64,000 bases of DNA, from positions 5,222,501 to 5,286,500 of the forward strand of contig NZ_VCBX02000001.1 in the NCBI RefSeq assembly GCF_005938745.2. Reading direction: 5' to 3'. The notes beneath the pieces are model-generated. The model did no database searches and was not told the origin of the DNA. It was given only the letters and a program-made list of their open reading frames with translations. Position 1 is the stretch's first letter. The number at the start of each line of letters is the position of its first letter. Of this stretch, positions 1 to 7,770 are shown in pieces. The translations under genes were made by a program, and so were the position numbers. Source of the DNA: Rhodococcus sp. KBS0724. GTDB lineage: Bacteria; Actinomycetota; Actinomycetes; Mycobacteriales; Mycobacteriaceae.

Positions 1-2511
1 GAAGACGACGGCGGCGTCGCCCTCGGCGCAGCAAAGCCCATGATGTCCAAGGGCAAAGCCCTGACCATGGACAACGTCGATCCCGACACCGACACCCTCG
101 GCGCCGGCCAGATCGAAGACTTCTCCTGGAAGGGCTGGCTCGACTTCACCACCTGCACCGAGTGCGGCCGCTGCCAATCCCAGTGCCCCGCCTGGAACAC
201 CGGAAAGCCGCTCTCCCCCAAGCTCCTCATCATGTCGCTGCGTGACCACGGCTACGCCAAGGCCCCGTACCTGCTCGCCGGTGGCCGCAAGGACATGGGC
301 GGCGACGAAATCGGTCTCGTCGACGCCGACGGCAACGTCAACGACGCCGCCCTCGCCGCAATCCCGGAGGTCGCACGCCTTGAAGCCGACCGCAAACTCG
401 TCGGCGAAACCGTCGAGGGTGAGCTGGCTCCGGTCATCGACCTCGAAACCCTGTGGAGCTGCACCAACTGCGGCGCCTGCGTCGAGCAGTGCCCCGTCGA
501 CATCGAACACGTCGACCACATCATCGACATGCGCCGCTACCAGGTCCTGATCGAATCGGAATTCCCGTCCGAGCTCGCCGGCCTGTTCAAGAATCTCGAA
601 AACAAGGGCAACCCCTGGGGCCAGAACTCCAAGGACCGTCTCAACTGGATCAACGAGATGGACTTCGAGATCCCCGTGTACGGCAAGGACGCCGACACCT
701 TCGAGGACTACGAATACCTCTTCTGGGTCGGCTGCGCCGGCGCCTACGAAGACCGCGCCAAGAAAACCACGAAGGCCGTCGCCGAACTGCTCGCCACCGC
801 CGGCGTGAAGTTCATGGTCCTCGGCGCCGACGAAACCTGCACCGGCGACTCCGCACGCCGTGCCGGCAACGAGTTCCTCTTCCAGCAACTCGCGATGCAG
901 AACATCGAAATGCTCAACTCCGTCTTCGAAGGTGTCGAGCAGAAGAAACGCAAGATCGTCGTCACGTGTGCGCACTGCTTCAACGCCCTCGGCAACGAGT
1001 ACCCGGAGGTGGGCGGCGACTACGAGGTCGTGCACCACACCCAGCTGCTCAACCGTCTGGTGCGCCAGAAGAAGCTGATCCCCGTCGCGTCGGTGAGCGA
1101 AGACATCACCTACCACGACCCGTGCTTCCTCGGCCGTCACAACAAGGTCTACGACGCACCCCGTGAACTGATGGAAGCATCCGGCGCCAAGCTCGTCGAG
1201 ATGCCGCGTCACGGCGAACGTTCCATGTGCTGTGGTGCCGGTGGCGCCCGGATGTGGATGGAAGAGAACATCGGCAAGCGCATCAACGTCGACCGCGTCG
1301 ACGAAGCGCTCTCCACCAACCCCAAGAAGATCGCCACGGGTTGCCCGTTCTGCCGCGTCATGCTCAACGACGGCGTCACCGCCCGCCAGGAACAAGGCAA
1401 GGGCGAAGGCGTCGAGGTTGTCGACGTCGCTCAGCTGATGCTCAACTCCGTCACCCGCCTCGAATCCAGCCAGCTCACCGAGAACATCAAGGTGATCCCG
1501 CGCGAAAAGGCACCGGTTGCCGCGGCACCCGTCGTCGAAGAAGCCGCACCCGCCGCAGAAGCAGCCGCTCCGGCCGCTACCCCGGCAGCACCCGCTGCCG
1601 CCGGCAAGGGCCTCGCAATGAAGGGTCTGGCCAAGGCACCCGGCAAGGGACTCGGAATGGCAGGCGGGGCAAAGGCTCCCGGCGCCAAGAAGGCTGCTCC
1701 GGCAGCTGCCGAAGCTCCCGAGTCCGCAGCACCCGAAGCTGCACCCGCCGCAAAGCCCAAGGGCCTCGGCCTGGCCGGCGGAGCCAAGGCTCCCGGTGGC
1801 AAGGGTCTGCAGATGAAGGGCGCTGCCAAGGCACCGGGCGCAAAGGCTGCAGCCGCACCCGCTCCTGAAACTGCACCCGAAGCCGCTGCTCCGGCCGCAC
1901 CCGCCAAGCCGAAGGGTCTGGGCCTGGCGTCCGGCGCCAAGGCTCCCGGCAAGGGCTTGCAGATGAAGGGTGGGGCAAAGGCTCCGGGCGCAAAGGCTGC
2001 TGAGGCCCCCGCCGCACCTGCTGCACCGGCCCCTGCAGCTGAGGCACCCCCCGCACCTGCTGCCGAGGCTCCCAAGGCTGCGCCGGTAGCCAAGGCCGGC
2101 GGGCTCGGATTCAAGTCGGGCGCAAAGGCTCCCGGTGCAAAGAAGGCAGCACCCGCTGCTGCTGCACCTGCCCCCGTTGCCGAACCGGTAGTGGAAGCAG
2201 CTGCACCTGAAGCTCCGGTCACCGAAGCACCAGCTGCCGAGGCTCCCAAGGCTCCGCCGGTCGCCAAGGCTGGCGGGCTCGGATTCAAGTCGGGCGCAAA
2301 GGCTCCCGGTGCAAAGAAGGCAGCACCCGCTGCTGCAGCACCTGCCCCCGTTGCCGAACCGGTAGTGGAAGCAGCTGCACCTGAAGCTCCGGCCACCGAA
2401 GCACCGACGACCGAAGCACCAGCTGCCGAGGCTCCCGCTGCTCCCCCGGCCGCAAAGCCGGGCGGGCTCGGATTCAAGGCAGGCGCAAAGGCTCCCGGCC
2501 GCAAGAAGTAA
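1..2511 (+). CDS. Fe-S heterodisulfide-reductase-like oxidoreductase, 3' part
   Basis: The frame is open from base 1, so the gene starts upstream of the window; the ATG codons at 40 and 43 are probably internal. The visible part holds two 4Fe-4S motifs (CTECGRCQSQCP and CTNCGACVEQCP) and then two CCG-type cysteine-rich domains: CTGDSARR and CAHCFN in the first, DPCFLGRH, SMCCGAGG and GCPFC in the second. This is the GlpC/HdrD architecture, a membrane-associated reductase that passes electrons through Fe-S clusters. Mycobacterial relatives (Rv0338c type) carry an N-terminal membrane region, which here would lie outside the window. The last 300 or so residues are an Ala/Pro/Lys repeat tail with nine AKAPG units. 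The electron donor and acceptor cannot be read from the sequence. Confidence 0.9.
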   Translation, partial: EDDGGVALGAAKPMMSKGKALTMDNVDPDTDTLGAGQIEDFSWKGWLDFTTCTECGRCQSQCPAWNTGKPLSPKLLIMSLRDHGYAKAPYLLAGGRKDMGGDEIGLVDADGNVNDAALAAIPEVARLEADRKLVGETVEGELAPVIDLETLWSCTNCGACVEQCPVDIEHVDHIIDMRRYQVLIESEFPSELAGLFKNLENKGNPWGQNSKDRLNWINEMDFEIPVYGKDADTFEDYEYLFWVGCAGAYEDRAKKTTKAVAELLATAGVKFMVLGADETCTGDSARRAGNEFLFQQLAMQNIEMLNSVFEGVEQKKRKIVVTCAHCFNALGNEYPEVGGDYEVVHHTQLLNRLVRQKKLIPVASVSEDITYHDPCFLGRHNKVYDAPRELMEASGAKLVEMPRHGERSMCCGAGGARMWMEENIGKRINVDRVDEALSTNPKKIATGCPFCRVMLNDGVTARQEQGKGEGVEVVDVAQLMLNSVTRLESSQLTENIKVIPREKAPVAAAPVVEEAAPAAEAAAPAATPAAPAAAGKGLAMKGLAKAPGKGLGMAGGAKAPGAKKAAPAAAEAPESAAPEAAPAAKPKGLGLAGGAKAPGGKGLQMKGAAKAPGAKAAAAPAPETAPEAAAPAAPAKPKGLGLASGAKAPGKGLQMKGGAKAPGAKAAEAPAAPAAPAPAAEAPPAPAAEAPKAAPVAKAGGLGFKSGAKAPGAKKAAPAAAAPAPVAEPVVEAAAPEAPVTEAPAAEAPKAPPVAKAGGLGFKSGAKAPGAKKAAPAAAAPAPVAEPVVEAAAPEAPATEAPTTEAPAAEAPAAPPAAKPGGLGFKAGAKAPGRKK
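2087..2511 (+). repeat. In-frame tandem repeats coding the Ala/Pro/Lys tail
   Basis: A stretch beginning GGGCTCGGATTCAAG recurs at 2101 and 2275 (period 174 bases, 58 codons), and a shortened copy follows at 2464. The first two copies are nearly identical over their whole length. The peptide core is GLGFKSGAKAPGAKK followed by an Ala/Pro/Glu spacer. Nucleotide-level similarity points to recent in-frame duplication. Confidence 0.85.
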
Positions 2512-2523
2512 TCGCGTCATCAT

Positions 2524-2560
2524 CGAACGCCCTCGCCACTGCGGCGGGGGCGTTCGTGTT
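2524..2560 (+). terminator. Terminator after the Fe-S oxidoreductase
   Basis: A 14-bp stem (CGAACGCCCTCGCC, pairing through one G-T with GGCGGGGGCGTTCG) encloses the loop ACTGC. It lies 13 bases after the stop codon and is followed by TGTTT. Confidence 0.8.
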
Positions 2561-2591
2561 TGCCAGGCACAAGCGAGCAGGATATCTGGGT

Positions 2592-2645
2592 AGCGAGCAC
2601 CCCTTCCAGCTTGCCGAAACCCTTGCTCGCTGCACACAAACATTG
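2592..2645. repeat. Left copy of a 54-bp imperfect direct repeat
   Basis: By hand alignment 42 of 54 bases match the stretch at 3693-3746, in the same orientation. The best shared block is CTGCACACAAAC. The two copies bracket the DUF559-type gene. Confidence 0.6.
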
Positions 2646-2740
2646 CTCACTGCGCACAAACCATGCACACTGCGCGACCTATCCACAGCCGGAGAAACCC
2701 GTCGGCCCACATGTGCTCCGATGCACCAGGATTGTTCGGC

Positions 2741-3649
2741 ATGGGGGAACAACCGCACATCGTCCGCAGACCTGAGCATCTCGCCACCGGCGGCACCGAC
2801 TCCGAGATCCGTCGCAGCTGTGTCAGCGGCGACTGGACCCGCCTACATCGCGGCGCCTACGTGTCGACGCAGCCATTCACGGAACTCGACGCACATGCGC
2901 GGCATCGTCTGCAGGTCCACGCGATAGCCAAGGCAGCCACGTCCGACGCGGTTGTCAGTCATACCTCCGCGGCAGTGCTGCACGGCCTCGAATTGTGGAA
3001 CACTCCGCTCCGTCTGGTTCACCTCACGCGAAAGCGTCGAGGTGGCGGCAGCACGTCCACTCACAGGCAGGTGCATTCCGCATTGTTCACCGCAGACGAA
3101 GTCACGACAGTCGACGGTCTGCGGGTGACAACGCTTGCGCGCACGGTGGTCGACCTCGCTCGTTCACTGCCCTTCGAACCGGCCCTGGTCGCGGGAAACT
3201 CGGCCCTCCACCGCACACCGCTCGCTCTGGACGACGTCACCTCGAACCTGGCTGGGGTGCCGCGTCATCCGTCGCACCGCCATGCCTTTCATGCGATCGA
3301 CGCGATGGATGGCCGGATCGAAAGCGTCGGCGAGTCACGGAGTTTGGCGCTCTTTGTCTCCGAGCACTTGCCGATGCCCGAACCGCAAGTCCAGATCAGT
3401 GATGCTCGCGTCGATTTCTTGTGGCGGGGGCACCGCACTGTCGGGGAGTTCGACGGCCGAGTCAAGTACGGCCGCTTCGTTCCCGTCGGCCGCACCCCAG
3501 GAGATGTGCTCTGGGCGGAGAAACTCCGTGAAGACCGTCTGAGGGATGCGGGTTGGCAGGTGGTTCGTTGGACGTGGGCGGACTTGTCGACGCCGTTGGT
3601 GGTCGCGGATCGGATCCGTGCGGCGTTCGAGCGCGGCCGCACCCCATAG
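2741..3649 (+). CDS. DUF559-type endonuclease-like protein with AbiEi-like N-terminus
   Basis: The protein has about 302 residues. The N-terminal part (IRRSCVSGDWTRLHRGAYVS, then VVSHTSAAVLHGLELW) resembles the winged-helix region found in AbiEi-like and DUF559 proteins common in Actinobacteria. The C-terminal part has a Vsr/DUF559 nuclease-like pattern: VDFLW, GEFDGRVKY and EKLREDRLRDAGWQVVRWTW, which supply the Asp, Glu/Asp and Lys positions of a PD-(D/E)XK-like site. The ATG at 2741 has AGG about ten bases upstream; the in-frame ATG at 2663 is possible but would place the start within the repeat-rich leader. No toxin partner lies next to it, so a toxin-antitoxin role is not supported. The substrate is unknown. 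Confidence 0.75.
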   Translation: MGEQPHIVRRPEHLATGGTDSEIRRSCVSGDWTRLHRGAYVSTQPFTELDAHARHRLQVHAIAKAATSDAVVSHTSAAVLHGLELWNTPLRLVHLTRKRRGGGSTSTHRQVHSALFTADEVTTVDGLRVTTLARTVVDLARSLPFEPALVAGNSALHRTPLALDDVTSNLAGVPRHPSHRHAFHAIDAMDGRIESVGESRSLALFVSEHLPMPEPQVQISDARVDFLWRGHRTVGEFDGRVKYGRFVPVGRTPGDVLWAEKLREDRLRDAGWQVVRWTWADLSTPLVVADRIRAAFERGRTP

Positions 3650-3692
3650 CCGGCCGCCCAGCGAACCCTGCAAGTGAGCACAGTTTCTGCCC

Positions 3693-3746
3693 AGTGAGCA
3701 CCCGTACCAGCGTGCCGCACACCATGTTCACTGCACACAAACCATG
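3693..3746. repeat. Right copy of the 54-bp imperfect direct repeat
   Basis: Partner of 2592-2645, in the same orientation, lying 43 bases after the DUF559-type gene. Just before it, 3673-3700 holds two TGAGCA words around TTTCTGCCC. Confidence 0.6.
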
Positions 3747-3831
3747 TCAGCTTCCCCACAATCACTGATCCCCGAGGACCAAGTACCCGAATTGTCCGCT
3801 TGGCCATCCGCCAAGAGTTCAGACCGGTTAG

Positions 3832-3999
3832 TCTGCAGCCACGCGGACTCTTGCAGTGGCAGTGCCACTTACAGTGGCACTCACCCTCTTCCCCGGCACT
3901 GCAGGAGCCGCAGCCAACGGCAGTACGTCGGTGACTCATCTTGCCCCCGAGAAGAACTGGGCGGTCACGATCCTCCTGGGCAGCAGCTACACCTCGTGA
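3832..3999 (+). pseudogene. Remnant of a small secreted protein (signal-peptide-like)
   Basis: After an in-frame TAG at 3829 the frame reads SAATRTLAVAVPLTVALTLF, then PGTAGAAANG and a short tail ending GSSYTS. This has the positive charge, hydrophobic core and small-residue cleavage site of an actinobacterial Sec signal peptide. No ATG precedes it in frame; only GTG codons inside the hydrophobic core are available, and the mature part is about 27 residues. It is therefore called a truncated relic. It runs 13 bases into the 3' end of the convergent peptidase gene. The stretch 3650-3986 contains nothing else apart from the repeat. Confidence 0.4.
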
Positions 4000-5915
4000 G
4001 TCCACAGCTTCAACTGCGGAACACCTGGCGGCGTGAACCCGAGCACTTGACCGTAGAAGGACAGTTCCGCGTTGCGTGAGCTGATGATCGTGGATTGCTT
4101 ACGGAATCCGTGGGATTCGCCTTCGTACGCCAGATAGGCATGCGGAATACCTTTCGCTACCAGCGCATCTCGAAAGCGTTCGGCTTGTGACGGCGGAACG
4201 ATCGGATCGTCGAGGCCTTGCAGCAGCAGGACCGGGCAGTTCAATCCGTCGACGTTGTTGAGCGGTGCACGCTCGGCGTACAGGGCGGCAGATTCCGGCA
4301 GCGGCCCGATCAGTCCGTCGATGTACCGCGACTCGAAGTCGTGGGTTTCCTTGACAAAGCCGTCCAGTTCGGCCACACCGTAATAGGAAGCGCCGCAGGC
4401 AAAGACGTCGGACGTTGTCAGAGCAGCCAGCACGGTCCAGCCGCCCGCAGATCCGCCTTCGATGGCCAGACGGGCAGAGTCGGCAAGCCCTTGCTCGGCG
4501 AGTCCCGTGACCGCGGTGATCACATCCTGGACATCAACGACGCCCCACTGCCCACGCAGACGATTGCGGTACTCGCGGCCGTAACCGGTGGACCCGCCGT
4601 AATTGACGTCCACGACGCCGATTCCGCGACTGGTGAAGTACGCGTACACAAGGTTCAGGGCGGGCGCGATGTGCGCGGTGGGACCGCCGTGCACAAAAGC
4701 CACGTATGGCGGAAGTTCACCGTCTTGGCCGCGGTATCGGGGGTTGCGGGGCGGATAGGCAAATGCGTGGACTTCGCGGCCGTGCCCGTGCGCGACAACG
4801 GTCCGTGCTTCTGGGAGGTACGCGGATTCGGGAAGCGCGTCGACGGACAGGCGGACCTCGCGCAGCGCGCCGGTCCCCAAGTCCAGTTCACGCAGCCCGG
4901 TAGCCAGTTTTGCGCCGCCGCTTTTGATCAGCAGTTGGTCATCGCGCACCTGCATGAGGCCGATGCTGGTGACACCGGAGACGTCGATGTCGCGCAGTTC
5001 GCCGGTGTCGGGGTCCAGCATCGCGAGGGTATCCGTGCCGAAAGTGCGCACAGTCAACAGTTTTCCATTGCCCAGCACCTCGTACCAGCGGGCGCCGAAC
5101 TGCCACAGTGCATCGCCGAAGTCTGCGTCCACCGGGCAGACCGGCGCCACCTCTGCGCCGACCCGATAGATATTCCACCACCCGCTGCGATCACTGACCA
5201 CGTACAGTTCGTCGCCCGAGATCCATTCCGGTTGCAGCACAGATTCTTCCGTGCCGCCGAGAAGAACTCGATACGGACCGGCCACCCCGTCGACCAGGTC
5301 CGCGACCCGCAGTTCGGTTCCGTCCCACGGCATCTGCGGGTGATTCCAGGCGATCCAGGCGATTTTGCTTCCGTCCGGGGACAGCCGTGGGTAGGCAAGG
5401 AAATCCGAACCGCCGACGATGCTGCGAATCTCGCCCGATCCGTCGAGCGGGATGGCGCAGATGTCGCGCGTGATCGTGCCGCCGGGCGCGTGGGACTCGC
5501 GCACGGCCCACACGTCGGCGTCGACGATCGACAAATCCGCGTATCGCACCGACGACGATGTCGGAGGTGTCAACGCTCGCGGCGTGAGACCTTCGAGGAT
5601 GTACACGCGCTGATCGGAGAACTCGCTGAAAACCAACCGTCCGGCGTCCGTGACCGTCCAGGCGCCGCCGCCGTACTCGTGAACCCTGGTGCGTGCGTTC
5701 CACGGCGCGGGCAGTACGTCCACGGGCTGATCGTCGAGCCCCAACCGACGGATCGCCACGCGCCCACCTTCGGTTGGCCGCAGTTCCGCCCACCACACCT
5801 CGTCGCCGACGTAGCGGCCACCTTCTACCGGGTGACCTCCGTTGGCCAGATCTGCTGCGTCGATGGGCGATGCCCACGATCCGTACGGTGCTGCGATCAC
5901 GTCGGTCGGCGTCAT
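3987..5915 (-). CDS. S9-family prolyl oligopeptidase-like peptidase
   Basis: The protein has 642 residues when started at the ATG at 5915 (MTPTDVIAAPYGSW). The frame is open further upstream to 6053, but that extension overlaps the divergent aminotransferase start and has no family character. The N-terminal two thirds form a beta-propeller (WD40-like repeats such as RLSPDGSKIAWIAW). The C-terminal alpha/beta-hydrolase carries the triad: Ser489 in GGSAGG, Asp570 in GLDDPIVPP and His602 in GESHGF. The substrate is probably a short peptide; no signal peptide is seen, so it is likely cytoplasmic. It stands alone and divergent from the aminotransferase. Confidence 0.9.
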   Translation of the reverse strand: MTPTDVIAAPYGSWASPIDAADLANGGHPVEGGRYVGDEVWWAELRPTEGGRVAIRRLGLDDQPVDVLPAPWNARTRVHEYGGGAWTVTDAGRLVFSEFSDQRVYILEGLTPRALTPPTSSSVRYADLSIVDADVWAVRESHAPGGTITRDICAIPLDGSGEIRSIVGGSDFLAYPRLSPDGSKIAWIAWNHPQMPWDGTELRVADLVDGVAGPYRVLLGGTEESVLQPEWISGDELYVVSDRSGWWNIYRVGAEVAPVCPVDADFGDALWQFGARWYEVLGNGKLLTVRTFGTDTLAMLDPDTGELRDIDVSGVTSIGLMQVRDDQLLIKSGGAKLATGLRELDLGTGALREVRLSVDALPESAYLPEARTVVAHGHGREVHAFAYPPRNPRYRGQDGELPPYVAFVHGGPTAHIAPALNLVYAYFTSRGIGVVDVNYGGSTGYGREYRNRLRGQWGVVDVQDVITAVTGLAEQGLADSARLAIEGGSAGGWTVLAALTTSDVFACGASYYGVAELDGFVKETHDFESRYIDGLIGPLPESAALYAERAPLNNVDGLNCPVLLLQGLDDPIVPPSQAERFRDALVAKGIPHAYLAYEGESHGFRKQSTIISSRNAELSFYGQVLGFTPPGVPQLKLWTHEV

Positions 5916-6045
5916 GCGCCTCAGGATAAGCCAACCCAGTAAGCCAACCCAGACAAGCCGACCGAGGGACGAGCCAACCGAACAGACGGTGCCTTCGATC
6001 CTGCCCGGAAGAATCCACTTGCGCACAGGTGGAATCATGTAACTC

Positions 6046-7299
6046 GTGAGCACACCAGAACCCGTCCGCCATCGTCAGCCGCAGCGCGAGCTGGAGCAGT
6101 CGTCGAAGCTCCAGAACGTCCTGTACGAAATCCGTGGACCGGTGCACGCGCATGCCGCCCGGCTGGAGGCGGAAGGGCACCGGATCCTCAAGCTCAACAT
6201 CGGAAACCCCGCACCGTTCGGTTTCGACGCACCGGACGTGATCATGCGCGACATGATCGCCGCGCTGCCCTACGCCCAGGGGTACTCGGAGTCCAAGGGC
6301 ATTCTCTCGGCCAGGCGCGCGATCGTGACTCGGTACGAGCTGGTTCCCGGCTTCCCCGAGGTGGACGTCGACGACATCTACCTCGGTAACGGCGTGTCCG
6401 AGCTGATCACCATGACCATGCAGGCCCTGCTCAACAACGGCGACGAGGTGCTGATCCCCGCGCCGGACTACCCGTTGTGGACGGCGATGACCAGCTTGTC
6501 CGGCGGCACTCCGGTGCACTATCTGTGCGACGAGGCCAACGACTGGAATCCCGATATCGCTGATATCGAATCCAAGATCACCGACAAGACCAAGGCCCTG
6601 CTGGTCATCAACCCGAACAACCCCACGGGCGCTGTCTACTCGATGGAGATTCTCCAGCAGTTGGTCGACCTCGCTCGCAAGCATCAGCTTCTCCTGCTCG
6701 CCGACGAGATCTACGACAAGATCTTGTACGACGACGCGAAGCACATCTCGCTTGCGTCGTTGGCTCCCGACCTTCTGTGCCTGACGTTCAACGGCCTCTC
6801 GAAGGCGTACCGCGTTGCGGGCTACCGTTCGGGCTGGGTAGCGATCACCGGCCCGAAGGAGCACGCCGGCGGCTTCCTCGAGGGTCTCGACCTCTTGGCG
6901 TCGACGCGCTTGTGCCCGAACGTTCCGGGTCAGCACGCTATCCAGGTGGCGCTCGGTGGCCATCAGAGCATCGAAGACCTCATTCTCCCCGGCGGACGTC
7001 TCCTCGAGCAGCGCGACGTCGCGTGGGAGCGCCTGAACATGATTCCCGGCGTCTCGTGTGTCAAGCCGCGTGGTGCGCTATATGCGTTCCCGCGCCTGGA
7101 TCCGAATGTTCACGAAATCCACAACGACGAGAAGCTGGTTCAGGATCTACTTCTGCAGGAGAAAATCCTGATGGTTCAGGGAACGGGCTTTAATTGGCCC
7201 GATCATGACCATTTGCGAATCGTTACTCTTCCGTGGGCCCGTGACCTCGCTGTGGCAATTGAACGGTTCGGCAACTTCCTAACGAGTTACAAACAGTAA
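6046..7299 (+). CDS. aspC: PLP-dependent aminotransferase, AspC/AlaA type
   Basis: The protein has 417 residues and is a fold-type I class I/II aminotransferase. It shows the substrate/PLP loop NPNNPTGAVYS, the Asp-containing LLADEIYDKILYDD, and the Schiff-base lysine Lys253 in GLSKAYRVAGYRSGW. The family transfers amino groups between alanine or aspartate and 2-oxo acids. The GTG at 6046 gives MSTPEPVRH, with AGGTGG about 13 bases upstream. In mycobacteria the matching gene (Rv0337c, named aspC) lies next to the Fe-S protein gene; here the DUF559-type gene and the peptidase stand between them. Substrate preference (AlaA versus AspC) is not decided by sequence alone. Confidence 0.92.
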   Translation: MSTPEPVRHRQPQRELEQSSKLQNVLYEIRGPVHAHAARLEAEGHRILKLNIGNPAPFGFDAPDVIMRDMIAALPYAQGYSESKGILSARRAIVTRYELVPGFPEVDVDDIYLGNGVSELITMTMQALLNNGDEVLIPAPDYPLWTAMTSLSGGTPVHYLCDEANDWNPDIADIESKITDKTKALLVINPNNPTGAVYSMEILQQLVDLARKHQLLLLADEIYDKILYDDAKHISLASLAPDLLCLTFNGLSKAYRVAGYRSGWVAITGPKEHAGGFLEGLDLLASTRLCPNVPGQHAIQVALGGHQSIEDLILPGGRLLEQRDVAWERLNMIPGVSCVKPRGALYAFPRLDPNVHEIHNDEKLVQDLLLQEKILMVQGTGFNWPDHDHLRIVTLPWARDLAVAIERFGNFLTSYKQ

Positions 7300-7354
7300 A
7301 AGCTGGGAAACCCACTGGCCACAGCGGTGGACATTTGACCAGTTTGTTTTCCCA

Positions 7355-7390
7355 CGAATGCCCCGCACAGATAAATGTGCGGGGCATTCG
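7355..7390 (+). terminator. Terminator hairpin after aspC
   Basis: Perfect 14-bp inverted repeat, CGAATGCCCCGCAC with GTGCGGGGCATTCG, around the 8-base loop AGATAAAT. No clear T-run follows. Confidence 0.7.
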
Positions 7391-7573
7391 TGCGACCTTG
7401 GTCACAAATTTACGGAACCGATCGGTTTGGTTGAGTGTTTGACTAGTCGCGACCTGCCGCAATGTTAAAAACAGCGCAAATGGTCCGATATTCGTTGTAA
7501 ATTAGTAGCAAGACATTGCACCAGATTGGTTTGAAATTGGGTACATTGGTTTCAGCACTTCGGTGCCGCGAGC

Positions 7574-7609
7574 ACCTGGTATCCCTCCCCCCCCCTGTGG
7601 ATACCAGGT
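7574..7609. repeat. Inverted repeat with poly-C loop
   Basis: ACCTGGTATCC pairs perfectly with GGATACCAGGT (11 bp) around a 14-base loop made almost entirely of C. It lies about 160 bases before the yibE/F-type gene. A second C-run follows at about 7625-7631. Confidence 0.75.
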
Positions 7610-7670
7610 TGGTGGCGGGGACAACCCCCCCTGTTCCCCGCCACCCAGCTCGAAACCTTCCGGCCTCGCA

Positions 7671-7715
7671 GCCATTCACACCTCACCGCCATTCACACCT
7701 CACAGCCATTCACAG
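7671..7715. repeat. Three 17-bp tandem units
   Basis: GCCATTCACACCTCAC occurs at 7671 and 7688 with period 17; a partial third unit, GCCATTCACAG, starts at 7705. Confidence 0.8.
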
Positions 7716-7770
7716 CAACTGCCGCTAACATGGCACCGGTGCAAATCCCTAGTCCGACACTCAGTTTCCG

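Larger units (their letters stand above)
7391..7770. other. Intergenic leader with structured repeats, no gene
   Basis: No coding frame is supported. The stretch is AT-richer at 7410-7550. It holds a hairpin with a C-rich loop at 7574-7609 and three 17-bp units at about 7671-7715. The start of the next gene at 7771 has no obvious Shine-Dalgarno sequence, so translation from this leader may be weak or leaderless. Confidence 0.6.

Noticed and set aside
1431..2504. Long minus-strand open frame opposite the Fe-S protein tail
   Set aside because: Ala/Gly/Pro repeats mirror the repetitive GC-rich coding strand; no ribosome binding site or family motif.
2663..2740. Upstream ATG extension of the DUF559-type protein
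   Set aside because: The extra 26 residues fall in repeat-rich leader sequence and do not resemble the family N-terminus; the later ATG has a better-placed AGG.
4218..5942. Long plus-strand frame opposite the S9 peptidase
   Set aside because: The minus-strand gene has a full catalytic triad and propeller; the plus-strand frame has no recognisable motif.
5191..6963. Minus-strand frame of 590 codons spanning the aminotransferase and peptidase start
   Set aside because: It covers two well-supported genes and reads as Arg/Val-rich antisense text.
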